Below are positions 10,006 to 19,658 of a stretch of DNA of 21,028 nucleotides, piece by piece. Location of the stretch: contig JBBBWG010006114.1 of the NCBI GenBank assembly GCA_037176905.1, forward strand, positions 1-21,028. Direction: 5' to 3'. Positions within the stretch are counted from its first letter, which is position 1; each line of letters starts with the position of its first letter. A program made the position numbers and the translations under genes. Under the pieces are notes generated by a model that worked only from the letters and a program-made list of their open reading frames with translations, did no database searches and was not told the origin of the DNA. Source of the stretch: Azolla pinnata. Its lineage: Eukaryota; Streptophyta; Polypodiopsida; Salviniales; Salviniaceae.

Positions 10006-13000
10006 TCAATCCGTCATGCTCTCGAAAGATGCGAGAACAATCTGTGCCTCTTGCACAATGGGCGATCCCTTCCGGCTCTTCTCTACGATCCTCTTGATCA
10101 GTTTACCCAATGGCTCATCCAGCTCTGATGAATAATCTTCGGGCGCACTGCAGTCATCACATTCGAAAGGAAGCTCGTCTCGATCAGGGCTGTGTAATCC
10201 ATCGAGATAGAAATCAGCTTCACGAGAGGCGTTCAATCCAAAGCTCTCTGGTAAAGGTTCGTAACCCTCCTCCTTGAAAAAAGCACCAGTTGTTCTTGTA
10301 TCGATCCATTTCACAGAGCAAGGAGTACTAACAGAAGTATCATTGGTCATATCATCGGATGAATCGATCCCCCTTGAAGTAGCAAGAAACTGCTCTGGTT
10401 CGGGATGTTGTGAGGCTCGCGAGTTTCTACGCCGAGGATGGTGCTTCCTTCCCTTCGATGACATGCTCGACATACTCTCTATAACCCCAGGTTCATATCC
10501 AGCACTAAAGTCTTCAGCCAAAGATAATAGATCTACATGTTCCACATTATCAACATCAGACTGCACCAGATTGATATAACGGTTCGTACGGCTTTCGGCT
10601 TTGATCGGAACTTCTTTATAATCTGGAACTTTTGCAGGAGCTGCTCCCATGTTGGCAGGATCCCTCCCGATATCTCCAGAAAATTCATCACAAGACTCTC
10701 TTCCATAGGCAGCTAGCGCCTCGTCTCCCAAGCCAATAAATGCATTGCTGATTTGTGCCGATTCTCCTGTAATGCTGGAATTCTTCAAAGAAACTGCAGT
10801 TGTTGCACAGGCTAAGCTTGGAGATGCAGGGGATGCATTCCGGGAACCTGAGCAGAAAGGATTTCTGGACGATCTTTTTGGAAGCTCTTTGATCTTGGGA
10901 TTCTTTTTGGACTGCAAAAAGCTTCTGGAACCCTCGCATGATTCATCAAACCTTGAATTTCTGTCTGCTGATCACGAATCACCCAAAGTATTGACATCAA
11001 AAACCAAACACAAGAGAAAAGGAAACAGAAATTCAATGCAAAAGAAGAACAGATTACACCTTCCCAACCGATAAAATGCTAAACATGTGGTATACACTCG
11101 TACCTTTAAAAGGACTGAGAGACCCAATCTTCAAAGATTGAAGCTCAGCTTCTTTCTCCTGAAGCTTGATTTCCATTGACTTGAGCTGTGCCTCCAGCTC
11201 AGAAATAAGCTGCTCTTGCTGAGATGCTAATACCTCATGCAGACGCTTTTCCAATTCTCTAGGTGAGACAGCATAGTTCCCATTATAGAACTCTTCCGGC
11301 GAGGATTCGCTTTGACCTTCGTTTACTTCATCCTCCTCAAGCTCATACGGAAGGCCCATGGTTCTCAGCTCCCCCTTCACAAGGTTTCCAACCTCCAAAT
11401 TGCACTGCCATGACAAACATTCTAATGTCAGCTTCGTTACTACGCATTTCCTAGCTGCAATTCATCAAGTTGAATAAACTGTCCAAAGAATACATCAACA
11501 TAGTCAGCCCTGCCATTGCTGTCTTACCTCACTCACACCGAAGCTGTTTTCATCAGCATCCTTCTCTCCATTACCCAAACTCATATCCATTCTCTCAAGC
11601 TCAGCTTCGAGTTCTGCTTCTAATGCTGTAATGTCATCTAATTGCAAGCGGCTCATATCTGGCACCTGCTCAGAGTCATTCAAAACCTTTCCCATGTCAT
11701 GAAGAGATGACGTTGCACTCCTAACTTTCAATAGAGTACTACACATCAAACTTTCTCTTTGGACATGATCCCCTTCCTGGGACATTGAATGGTTTCCTGA
11801 TCCACATCTTCCTTTCAGTTCCTTCTCCAGGCTTTTGATAATTGACTCCGCCTCTTCAAGGAGCGAAGTTAATTTTCTTACTTCATGTTTGTTTGACATG
11901 ATCGTGAACATCATACCAACCCCAACTCCAAAATTATACACCATCCCTTCCATCGAAACATGTGCCAACTCTGTTTCACGCACAGAAATGAGAAGAAGAC
12001 ATAAGATAATGCAAAATCTGTCGCTACTTCATTGTGAAAAAAATACCAACATGAGCATCTCAGTGTGACCATGACAAAGTGTTGCAGCCAGATAAATATT
12101 CAGTTGGCTTCACATATTTTATGAAGTATCCTTAGAGTATTTCAGATATATTCAAATGATTTCAGATATTAATTAGTACCAGCCACTTTTCTACATAAAA
12201 AGCCCCGAACACTGACGTTCTGGTTGAGGCCCTAAATGTTAGGCCTAGATTGACATGTAGTGTGGGAGAGGCACTAGTGATAGGATCTAAATGGGCCATA
12301 CTTGATACGGTTCTCTCAACTGTTGGACGATTGTGGGGCCATGAATTCGACACCATGCTACATAGCTTACAGAGAAACGACTGATTGAGTAATGAAGGAA
12401 AAGAAGAATGAACAGACCAAACCTATATTTGGGGCTGTAAATGGTTATACAACTAACAGATGGAAAACTTGTCGGTTCTCACTTCATAAGGCAGACAATC
12501 AATCCACCCTGTACTAACATAACAAAGTTTTTGAATCTAATGTTCTTATACTAGCAGCAGCAGTACGTATAGATTCTATAATCTTGGTGATTATATAAGC
12601 ATAAATTATGCTAAGTTGAGGATTTTGTACCTTCAGGGTGCTCATTGAGGAAAGTTTCCCATTCTCTCTCGACCAGATCCTTTTCTTTCTTACGTTCACA
12701 TTCATCTCCACCTCGAACTCGCATACTGCCTGTGTTTCTTGTTCCTGATTCCCTTGTTTGATTGTTAAGGCCCACTCTTCTTGTTAAGGACGGTAACCCA
12801 GAGACAAACTCTCCACACAATCTACCAGGTTTCAGATCATCATATGCTTTTACACTGTAAGAAAGTTGGCTTGGAATTACCCTACCTGAAGGCAGTCCGG
12901 AGATTTCTTTATCATGCATCCTTTCCCTTTTCACATCTCTGTCCAACTGTGCCGACAAGCAGCTCTCCAAAGATGACATTGGTCTCTGAGGTGCAAGCAG

Positions 13001-14077
13001 CTTCTTTCTAGAGCATTTACTTCTACCACTGATCTTGCTAGGCGTTCTACTCTTTCTCGAGCTAGTGCCCTTGCTCTTCTTCTCAGTTTCTTGTACAAGC
13101 AAGCTTTCAGTATCTAAGACAAAGATACCTTCAGAGACATCCCAGAAGCCTGGCATCCAGGTGGAGAACACGGATCCTTCACTCTGGCTAGGCCTTTGGT
13201 GCATCGAGTCCTTGATGCGCTTTCCAGACAACCCATCTTGAATCAAATGCCCACTTTTACGAGCGATCTCGACTTCACTATCATTTGCACGCTTTCCCGA
13301 AATGGAAAACAGCCCATCTTGGGTCAAATACCCATTTTCAGGATCCTTCTCAGAGCCATTCTCATCATTCCCACACTTCCCCAAACGGGATTTGCGTGAG
13401 GATGAGAAAGAAGTAGAGTCACAAGCTACATCCCCCGAGCTTGAACAGGAGAGGACCCCAGCCTCTATATCAGTTCTCTCATTATCTTCATCATTTCGGC
13501 TGCTTCCGCAGATGTTGTTCCGATCCACGGTGGAAAGAATACATGAACGAGTTTCGAAGTCGGAAGGATCGAAAAAAACATCGCTTTTACGCGGAATTCC
13601 ATGGTCCTTTCCATATCCAGCTGCGTGTTCTCCTTCGCAATCGCCACTTCCTTGCTGTCTACTTACCTCAACCTTCCGCGTACCAGCTGGCAAGTCTCTA
13701 GAATCTTCGGTATCTCTTCCACCATATCCACCCGGGCCTTTCCCCCCACAACCATCTCTCCCATTCTTCAGACTACCGGCATCACCGCAATCGCCCTTAT
13801 CTCTGCATTTAGCATCTGTGGTGCTCCCAGGGGCTTTCGGGCCGCTTCTTCTGCCAAACAGCTTCCCATCTCGCTTCGCATTCGAGGAAGAGAAACGTCT
13901 ATACCTACCTCTGGTGGGGGGCGGGAGTCGGGCCGACGGTGCCGCATCATTCCTTACTTCCTTGCCTTCTTCCTCTTCGTCGCAGCCATGGCAAGAATCC
14001 CGGGGCTTCTGCGCGTTCTGCCATCGCCTGGCCAGGTAGCCGGAGCCAGCAGCTGCGAGGAGGATCCATACTTCCAT
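10006..14077 (-). CDS. Long POLAR-like protein (stomatal polarity scaffold family), 4 exons
   Basis: Exons on the minus strand are 14077-12631, 11970-11528, 11404-11104 and 10964-10006. Phases are consistent, giving 1,049 residues. The N-terminus MEVWILLAAAGSGYLARRWQN matches the short hydrophobic start of this plant family. Residues 50-480 are serine-rich, charged and probably disordered, with a small internal repeat near 245-290 (QDGLFSISGKR and QDGLSGKR). The conserved core begins at the exon 1/2 join: a hydrophobic segment at about 493-507 (VYNFGVGVGMMFTIM), a coiled coil, then ALEAELEAELERM. Exon 3 has YAVSPRELEKRLHEVL (674-689) and a second coiled coil. The C-terminus is LGKLIKRIVEKSRKGSPIV. 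Arabidopsis POLAR marks the polar crescent in asymmetric stomatal-lineage divisions and scaffolds GSK3 kinases. This protein's role is inferred from homology only, and it is much longer than my recollection of POLAR (about 350 residues). The family call is from memory of motifs, not a search. Confidence 0.85.
10965..10970 (-). other. NAGNAG tandem splice acceptor of POLAR-like exon 4
   Basis: On the minus strand intron 3 ends CAGCAG before ACAGAAATTC. Cutting after the second CAG joins G to AC and codes Asp. Cutting after the first inserts three bases and codes Ala-Asp. Both keep frame, so proteins differing by one alanine at about residue 731 are expected. Tandem NAGNAG acceptors of this kind are often used alternatively in plants. 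Which site dominates here cannot be read from the sequence. Confidence 0.7.
11971..12630 (-). other. Intron 1 of the POLAR-like gene
   Basis: This 660-base intron starts GTACAA after CCTGAAG and ends GTGAAACAG. It is AT-rich except for an island at about 12175-12360 with higher GC. That island contains GGCCC/GGGCC words and an ATGAATTCGACACC end, and could be a short inserted repeat. No terminal repeats or target-site duplication can be identified with confidence. Confidence 0.65.
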
Positions 14078-14163
14078 CAGTGAGGACCGAAACAGGGGAG
14101 GCTCTGCTCTTCTGCTTCCTCCATTTTTTCTTTGCTCTCTGTTTTTCTTTCTTTCTTAAACAT
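14077..14163 (-). CDS. Upstream ORF whose stop overlaps the POLAR-like start (TGATG)
   Basis: In the purine-rich leader of the POLAR-like gene an ATG at 14163 opens a 28-codon frame with a second in-frame ATG at 14124. The peptide is lysine/glutamate-rich and ends EEQSLPCFGPH. Its TGA stop occupies 14079-14077 and shares its A with the main ATG at 14077-14075. The internal ATG has a strong context (AAAAAATGG), while the main ATG has C at -3. This predicts that many ribosomes translate the uORF first and that the main protein depends on leaky scanning or reinitiation. That the leader is transcribed this far upstream is inferred. Confidence 0.6.
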   Translation of the reverse strand: MFKKERKTESKEKMEEAEEQSLPCFGPH

Positions 14164-15851
14164 GAAGAGATTACCACACAAGAAAAGGTTGCACTTGCAG
14201 ATCACAGTTAAGACCACAACAATCTTCACTAATTAATCGCCTGATAATCAAAGCATCATCGATGAGTCGAAGCAAACGATTAGTGCGTAGCCCCGGGTAA
14301 TTAGCAACAAAAAACAAGTAAGTATATTGATTTGAGCTCGTGGGTCGAAGCAAACCTTTAGTGACTAGCAGCAAACAAGTAAACGATTTGAGCTTGGATA
14401 ATCGCCTCTAGGGGCAGGTAGCAATAGAAACTTCGACTTGATCCGATCTTTGGCCTTTGTAGCAACCAAAGCCTTCGAATCCATATCGAGACACAAATTG
14501 TAGTTTGGTTTCTATTGGTTTACAGAGCAAGAATTGATGGCGCTGTCAAAGCTGAGTTCGAGTAGTTGTAGTGCACGGCTCTGCCCGGCTCAAACCCAAT
14601 CACTGATTCGAACGGTATTTAAGTGTTTCAAGCGGATGCATGGCTTCTAACAGCTTCATTGCCAAACCCAACTTTGGATCACACAAATTTGATCGAGATA
14701 TTAAGCTCAACCGCACACACTTTGTTGTGTTGTTACTTGACCAATTAATCGCTGGCAGTCAATGTGAGGCTTTGATTTTTAAATGCTTATGAACAGAATC
14801 ATCTAAAAAATCCGAGGAAATTTACAGGCAAATGCCCATGCTTGCCTCAAATTCACTAGTTGCGTGCCCACAATTTTCTACAAAAAAGGGTTATCATTTG
14901 ACACCTAATTACCAATCAATTGATACAACGATCATTAGTCCCCTAAACCCTTGTGCTCTTTCCTTTCTTCATCGACTTCAACATAGTGGCAATCTCTGAC
15001 TGTGTATCATTTCCATAGCTTCATTACAAGCAGCACCAAACAGCGTCAAGCTGTGATTACAAGTGTTTGTCGGACATCAAGTAGTAGTTTGGAGACACAA
15101 TTTTGGGTGTTGATCCATAATTTTCCCAAGCGAATGGCTTACATGTCTACTTCATCAATCAGATGTACTAAACAATACCAAGAAAGAAAGCACAAGAAGG
15201 ATGAAGGAAGGAGCTTCCGAAACCTTCTCAAATCTGTTCTCCAAAATGGATTGCAAGCAAAGGCTCGCCGATAGATTGAAACAGTGAAGATTGCTCTTCA
15301 TCAACCAGCTTCAGGAGATTCAGGAAGGGAGGATAGCACCATGCAAACCGATGAAGAACATCAACGATATACCTTCGAGATCCAACAAGCGCCAATCCAG
15401 CATGGGAATCATCCAGATGTCAACACATACATATACATACAACCTTCATTTTCGATCAGTAGAGCTTTGAACCCTCCAAATTGCACTACATCCCATCAGA
15501 ATCAGAAGAGGGTCTATATATATACACCAAACACCTACAGCAGCAAATCGAGCTGGTATTGACAATTGACCTGCCCATGTAAGTATCTGGAGGGGGGAAT
15601 CCTTCCCTCATCAACAAGTTTAGTTTCCGGGGGCTTCTTTTGCTTCAATCCCCAAGAATATGGTTAGTTGCTACCAGAATCATTCAACCAACAGGGATGT
15701 TAGTAGTTGATACCCTGCTAAGGATATAGATACATCTCACCCCCCACAAGGCCATACGAACGATCTTTACACTGGCTTTCGCAAGCAATCTTTCGTTTAC
15801 ATCGTGGCTTTTCACCAACCAAAACCTGTCATAGGCCAGATCGTTTGCTTA
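14164..15851. other. Spacer: POLAR-like promoter and ATL 3' UTR
   Basis: This interval separates the POLAR-like gene start (left) from the end of the ATL gene (right), both on the minus strand. The left part, next to the CT-rich leader, should hold the POLAR-like promoter, but I see no convincing TATA box. The right part from about 15600 is probably ATL 3' UTR. Two adjoining plus-strand open frames (15002-15274 and 15284-15562) have no recognised domain and biased composition. I see no RNA gene or complete mobile element. Confidence 0.6.
14266..14395. repeat. Diverged two-copy tandem duplication
   Basis: GTCGAAGCAAAC followed by TTAGTG begins two adjacent copies, at 14266 and 14344. Both continue through AGCA-ACAA/GCAAACAAGTAA and end in GATTTGAGCT. 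The first copy is about 75 bases and the second about 52. The second lacks an internal segment, including the CCCCGGG word. The sequence AATCGCCT occurs just before the first copy and just after the second. It looks like a local duplication with deletion, with no coding content. Confidence 0.75.
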
Positions 15852-17831
15852 TTACGGCTCCCCCAGATTCATGCATGATTCTCCCAAGCTCGTCATCGTG
15901 CATTCATCAGCAAGATCATCGCTACCACCACCTGGACAGCTCTTCGGTAGGGCAACATGCACCGAGTGCTCATTGAAGGCACAATCCAACGAGATGATGC
16001 ATGGGCCCTTGGAAGAAGAAGAGCTTTGGAATGGTGGATCTTCTTCTTCTTCTTCTTCTTCTTCTTCTTCTGATGCTGCTGCCTGAGCTTCCCGCTGGCA
16101 TTGCTGCCATCTCGACTCGGAAGACTCGGCAACGGATTCGGCTGGCACCACCATGCTGCCTTCCAAAGTCCGCGATACGCTGGCCGAGAGATACCCTGAT
16201 GCCGACACAAGCCGCTTTGCGGCAGAAGCTCCATAGCTGAAGCTGTCTTTTGAGAACCCGAGCGCTGCTTTGGAAGATGCAAGATGGAAGGGGCTAGGGC
16301 AGCGCTCGAACATGGCATCCGGAAGAGCCCCCGGAACGAACCGTGGCCTCGCCGTCGAGCTTATGAGTGGGCACGAGAAATGCCTCCATTCAGGGAATGT
16401 CCTCAACGATATGCGGCATATCGGGCACGTCGAATGCTGCCCGAGCCACATGTCGATGCATGCCACGTGGAAGGCATGGCCGCACCTCGGCAAGAAGCGC
16501 AGGATTTCCTTCGCCTTGTAATCGCCGAGGCAGATCGTGCACCTGCCAGATCGGGAAAACAAAAAAGTTTAAACGGTTTTTTGTTAGTCGAAAGAGCCAA
16601 AAAAAAAAGCAAAAAAAAAAACTGTTTTGTGTCAAACAAAAACAGTTTTTCTTTTTTTCCAAGCGGATGATGATGGGTTGTGAGCAAAGCTAGTTACGAG
16701 TTATCCTCCGAAGAGACGAAAATTTGCTGATTGAACTTGATCGTCGGAAAGACTTTGACAATGGAGGGATCCAGACCTTGCCGAACCGGATCGACCTGGA
16801 AAGACCGCAGCTTGATGGATTAGCTACTTCATTTCACAGGAAAGGAAAACATTTATTTTCGGGCTTCATGTTTGAGCCTTATCTATCAATCGAATCTATC
16901 CCTCCAATCCATCTCGCAGTTGGATCAAATTTCCCAATGCATTCAATGAGAAAGGGAGCCGGGTTCCGATCTCACTTTGTCAAAATATTGGAGCTTTATG
17001 CTCCGCTTTTTTGGCACCGTAGTTCACCGTTGACCTCTTAGCACAATCATAAAATCTGCTACCTACCAACCTGCCTTTCTCATTCTTAGTGGCTTGAACC
17101 ACTTCACCTTAATCATAAAAGTGGCAAGAAGCCAAGCTTGATTCATTCGACTCGATCCTCCTCATTAGGAAAGCCCACTTCTTTCAACCTCTATCTGTCT
17201 CTCTTTGTCTCTCGAGCCCGCGTATCGCAATGCTCTACCCTTCCATCATTATTTGGCTATGCTTTCCACACATCTGTCACCCAATCCGATCCTTTACATC
17301 GATTCCCTTTCTCTCTCAATCAAGCCATGCCCTTTCGATTGCAGCACTCATCAGGGCATCGAAAAACAGTACTCAGTTCCGCATGCGACATGTGAAGACC
17401 TCCGAAAATGATCCTAGAAGACCTCCACAATCGAAAATTGCTTCCTTTCTGGGGTTTCACAGCCAATAGAAGATTTCCGAAACCCATCCTATATAGCCTA
17501 TCTGTCGATCTCTCTTTCGCGCGCGCACAAACCAGGACGAAAACTAGCGAATTGCTCCCGAAAAGGACCCAAAAGACAACAAAGATCAAACGCATCTCCT
17601 CTGCTAAGATTGGGGAAAATAAGAAGAAAGACTTACAGGAGAGCTTCGCCGCAGAGCTTGCATGGTCTCGGGGCCATTCTCACGGCGCAGGCGGAAACAG
17701 AGGAGACGGCAGCAGATGATAAACATGAAGATAGCGCTCAACACGAATCCAAAGATTGTGATCACCATGTTCATACTAGAGCTCACCACCGACCTCGCAT
17801 GCGCATTCCCCATCACAGCTCGCATCCCCAT
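15852..17831 (-). CDS. ATL: ATL-type RING-H2 E3 ubiquitin ligase, 3 exons
   Basis: ATL proteins are membrane-anchored E3 ligases that pass ubiquitin from an E2 to substrates. Exons on the minus strand are 17831-17637, 16795-16698 and 16542-15852, giving 327 residues. Exon 1 has the transmembrane segment at residues 23-45 and a basic stretch RLRR. Exon 2 supplies the ATL-specific GLD motif (GLDPSIVKVFPTIKFN, 72-87). The RING starts at the exon 2/3 join: C99-x2-C102-x15-C118-x-H120-x2-H123-x2-C126-x10-C137-x2-C140, with W130 and P138. All eight zinc ligands are present. The C-terminal half is serine-rich with a poly-glutamate run coded by a microsatellite. 17831 is the first in-frame ATG and has G at -3 and +4. 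An acceptor 15 bases upstream (exon 2 from 16810) is an alternative adding five residues. Most ATL genes lack introns, so the three-exon form belongs to a smaller subgroup. Substrates are unknown. Confidence 0.93.
16041..16070 (-). repeat. TTC microsatellite coding poly-glutamate in the ATL gene
   Basis: Ten uninterrupted TTC triplets on the plus strand read as GAA repeats on the minus strand. They give a run of ten glutamates just before DPPFQ in the C-terminal half of the ATL protein. The array is pure, so length variation between individuals is likely. It lies outside the RING and stays in frame. Confidence 0.95.
16617..16650. repeat. Perfect inverted repeat in ATL intron 2
   Basis: AAAAACTGTTTT at 16617-16628 is the exact reverse complement of AAAACAGTTTTT at 16639-16650, with a 10-base spacer. 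It lies in the 155-base second intron within A-rich and T-rich runs. In the pre-mRNA it could fold into a 12-bp, mostly A-U stem. AT-rich composition raises the chance of such a match, so function is uncertain. Confidence 0.75.
16796..17636 (-). other. Intron 1 of the ATL gene
   Basis: This 841-base intron begins GTAAGT and ends GTCTTTCCAG, with CTAAT as a plausible branch point about 25 bases before the acceptor. It joins the transmembrane exon to the GLD exon in phase 0. Open frames inside it on the plus strand (17138-17595) are pyrimidine-rich and unrecognised. Confidence 0.8.
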
Positions 17832-17949
17832 GCCCGCTCCCCATCCATATGAATCAATCCTTCCCTCAACCAGGAAATGTGTGGGGGAGGGGGGCGAAAA
17901 AACCGCACAGAATCTTCCCCCTCGATCGCTTAAGTAGATAGAATGATGC

Positions 17950-18920
17950 ACCCGAGAATCTCTGCAGAGAGCCTTACTTGGAAAGAGGAGAATCTACGGA
18001 AGATTCCCCCAGGACCCTTACACAGCGAGCAAATCTACCAAAGATTCCAATACCAGATTGCTTTGGAGGCAGAATCTGCCGACGATACAGCCCAACCCAC
18101 CTCCTTTGGAACCCCTTCCGCTGCGAGAGAATCTATCAAAGATTCCGCAAGCAGAGAAGAATCGACGGAAGCTTCTCCGGAACAGCTCTGTTTGGAGGTC
18201 CTTACATGCAGGGAGAATACATCCGACTGACTGACGGCTCTGCGAGCAGAGAAGAATCTACCAGAGATTCCCCAAACGGCCTTCTTTGGAAGCCCTTACA
18301 GGGAGAAGGAGACATCCAAGATTCGGCCAAACAGAGAAGAATTTGTCGAAGATTCTGCAACACAGCCTTCGTTGGAGATGCTCACATGGAGAAGAATCTA
18401 TCCAAGATGTCCTGCACGAGCCTTCTTTGCAGACGCTTGCATGAAGAAGAATCTATCACAAAGGCTCCCTGCACAGCCTCCCCTTTGGAGACCCTTGCAG
18501 GGAGAGGAATCTGCCGGAGATTCCCCGAACACCCTCCCTTCTTTGGGGACGCTTGCCTGGAGAGGAATCTGGCGGAGATCCTCCGCCACACACCCTTCCT
18601 TGAAGACCTTCCCTGGAGAACGATCTATGGAAGATTCCCTGAACAGCCTTCTTCGGAATCCCTTACGAGGAGAGAAACCTGCCGAGAAGAATCTGCCCAG
18701 CAAAGATGGAGAAGAATCTACGGAAGAAGAACCTGCCCGGAGCAACCTTCAATCAGAGTTGCTGACGGAGAAGAATCTGTCCCCCCTGACTGTCTCGGAC
18801 GGATGCCCCGGCGGAAGAATCTCCATGGATTCTGGCGATGCAGGGTAGGATTTTGCTCAAAGCCTGAAGCAAGCCCTGCAGAAAAACAAAAAATATGCCG
18901 GAGAATCTTCTGCGTTACAG
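17950..18920. repeat. Degenerate minisatellite, units of about 55-60 bp, upstream of ATL
   Basis: A recurring unit of the form GAGAAGAATCTAYCRRAGATTC, then CC-GAACA, CCTTCTTTGGA, GACCCTT and GCAGG repeats across nearly 1 kb. Clear units begin near 18498, 18556 and 18612 with spacings of about 58, 56 and 54 bases. About 20 GAATCT-like anchors are visible between 17956 and 18906. Many units carry GAATCT, five bases, AGATTC, a six-base inverted repeat. The unit lacks stop codons, so a 330-codon plus-strand frame (17978-18970) spans the array and overlapping frames are open on both strands. Stop-poor repetition explains these better than coding. The array starts about 120 bases upstream of the ATL start codon. 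Confidence 0.85.
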
Positions 18921-19040
18921 GGAATATGCAGAACCTTTGTCGAGGAATATACAGCAGAGGCTTTTTCTGAAGAGGGGCATATGCGGAGTGCAAGCCATGG
19001 CGATGTCAAAGAAGCTCAGCAGAGCAAAAGACTCCTGCCT

Positions 19041-19149
19041 CTTCTTCTTCCTTCCTTCCTCTTCTGCTTCTCTTCTTCTACTTCTCTGCTTCTTCCTTCC
19101 TCTTCTTCTCTTCTTCTTCTTCTTCTTCTTCTTCTTCTTCTTCTTCTTC
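19041..19149. repeat. Pyrimidine tract ending in a TTC microsatellite
   Basis: A strand-asymmetric CT-rich tract begins near 19041 and ends in thirteen perfect TTC triplets at 19111-19149. It gives artificial leucine/phenylalanine or lysine/arginine runs in the open frames that cross it. No gene is supported. Long polypurine-polypyrimidine tracts can adopt triplex structures, but nothing further can be said from sequence. Confidence 0.9.
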
Positions 19150-19193
19150 AAGCATGCACAAGGATTGAGGGTGCCTGTGGGTCTGTGCTGCTT

Positions 19194-19478
19194 ACCCTAA
19201 TTCCCTCAATTGGGCTTCTTTACCCTAATTCTTACCCTAATTTGGGCTTCTCACACCCTAATTCTTACCATGATTCTCTCCTCTTGTTTCCAGACCCTAA
19301 TCCAAAGCACTCTCTCTGTCTCTCTCTCTCTCTCTGTGTCCCTGTGTCTACTACCTCTTTCTCTGTGTTCCTGCTCTGTTTCAACAGGCAAAAAGAACAA
19401 CAGATTCCCTGCCTTTCTTTATCTCTCTCTCTCTCTGAGTAGATGCCCTGTTCTTCTGGTTCTCTGCTTCAACCCTAA
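19194..19478 (+). promoter_or_regulatory. Cluster of telo-box-like and site II-like motifs with CT tracts
   Basis: ACCCTAA occurs at 19194, 19222, 19234, 19255, 19294 and 19472. TGGGCT occurs at 19211 and 19243, interleaved with the first four. CT-dinucleotide tracts follow at about 19311-19340 and 19421-19436. In plants, telo-boxes (AAACCCTAA core) paired with site II elements (TGGGCC/T) mark promoters of ribosomal-protein and proliferation genes, usually with CT-rich leaders. Here the motifs are present, but no downstream coding exon can be identified in the window. Part of the cluster may simply be a short tandem repeat of about 30-38 bases. Confidence 0.5.
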
Positions 19479-19606
19479 TTCTCTCTCTCTCTCCCAAGCT
19501 GCCCAGCAGAAAATCTGAGGAAAAGCTAAAGCAATTGGACCTGCAATAGCATCCAATGCCGCCGCAGATCTATGCCGATTGCCCGATGCTCTCTTGATGA
19601 GAAATA

Positions 19607-19658
19607 GATCGATCGATCGATGGACAGACAGACAGATCGATCGAAGCTATCGATCGCT
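19607..19658. repeat. GATC/GACA tetranucleotide microsatellite
   Basis: Repeated GATC units, then GACA units (GGACAGACAGACAGATC), then further ATCGATCG words form a short compound microsatellite. The GATC parts are self-complementary and could form cruciform or hairpin structures. It is not coding. Confidence 0.9.

Noticed and set aside
15002-15562. Two adjoining plus-strand open frames of about 90 codons
   Set aside because: They have no recognised domain, no splice logic, and a position in a spacer or antisense to a 3' UTR.
17832-17951. Extension of the ATL protein upstream to 17951
   Set aside because: The codon at 17951 is GTG. The first in-frame ATG is at 17831, and the upstream peptide has no ATL resemblance.
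17978-18970. 330-codon plus-strand open frame as a repeat-protein gene
   Set aside because: The underlying DNA is a stop-poor minisatellite whose unit length is not consistently a multiple of three, so the peptide does not repeat in register. Other frames are also open.
19194-19300. True interstitial telomere array
   Set aside because: The ACCCTAA words are separated by unrelated bases and alternate with TGGGCT, unlike a continuous TTTAGGG/CCCTAAA array.
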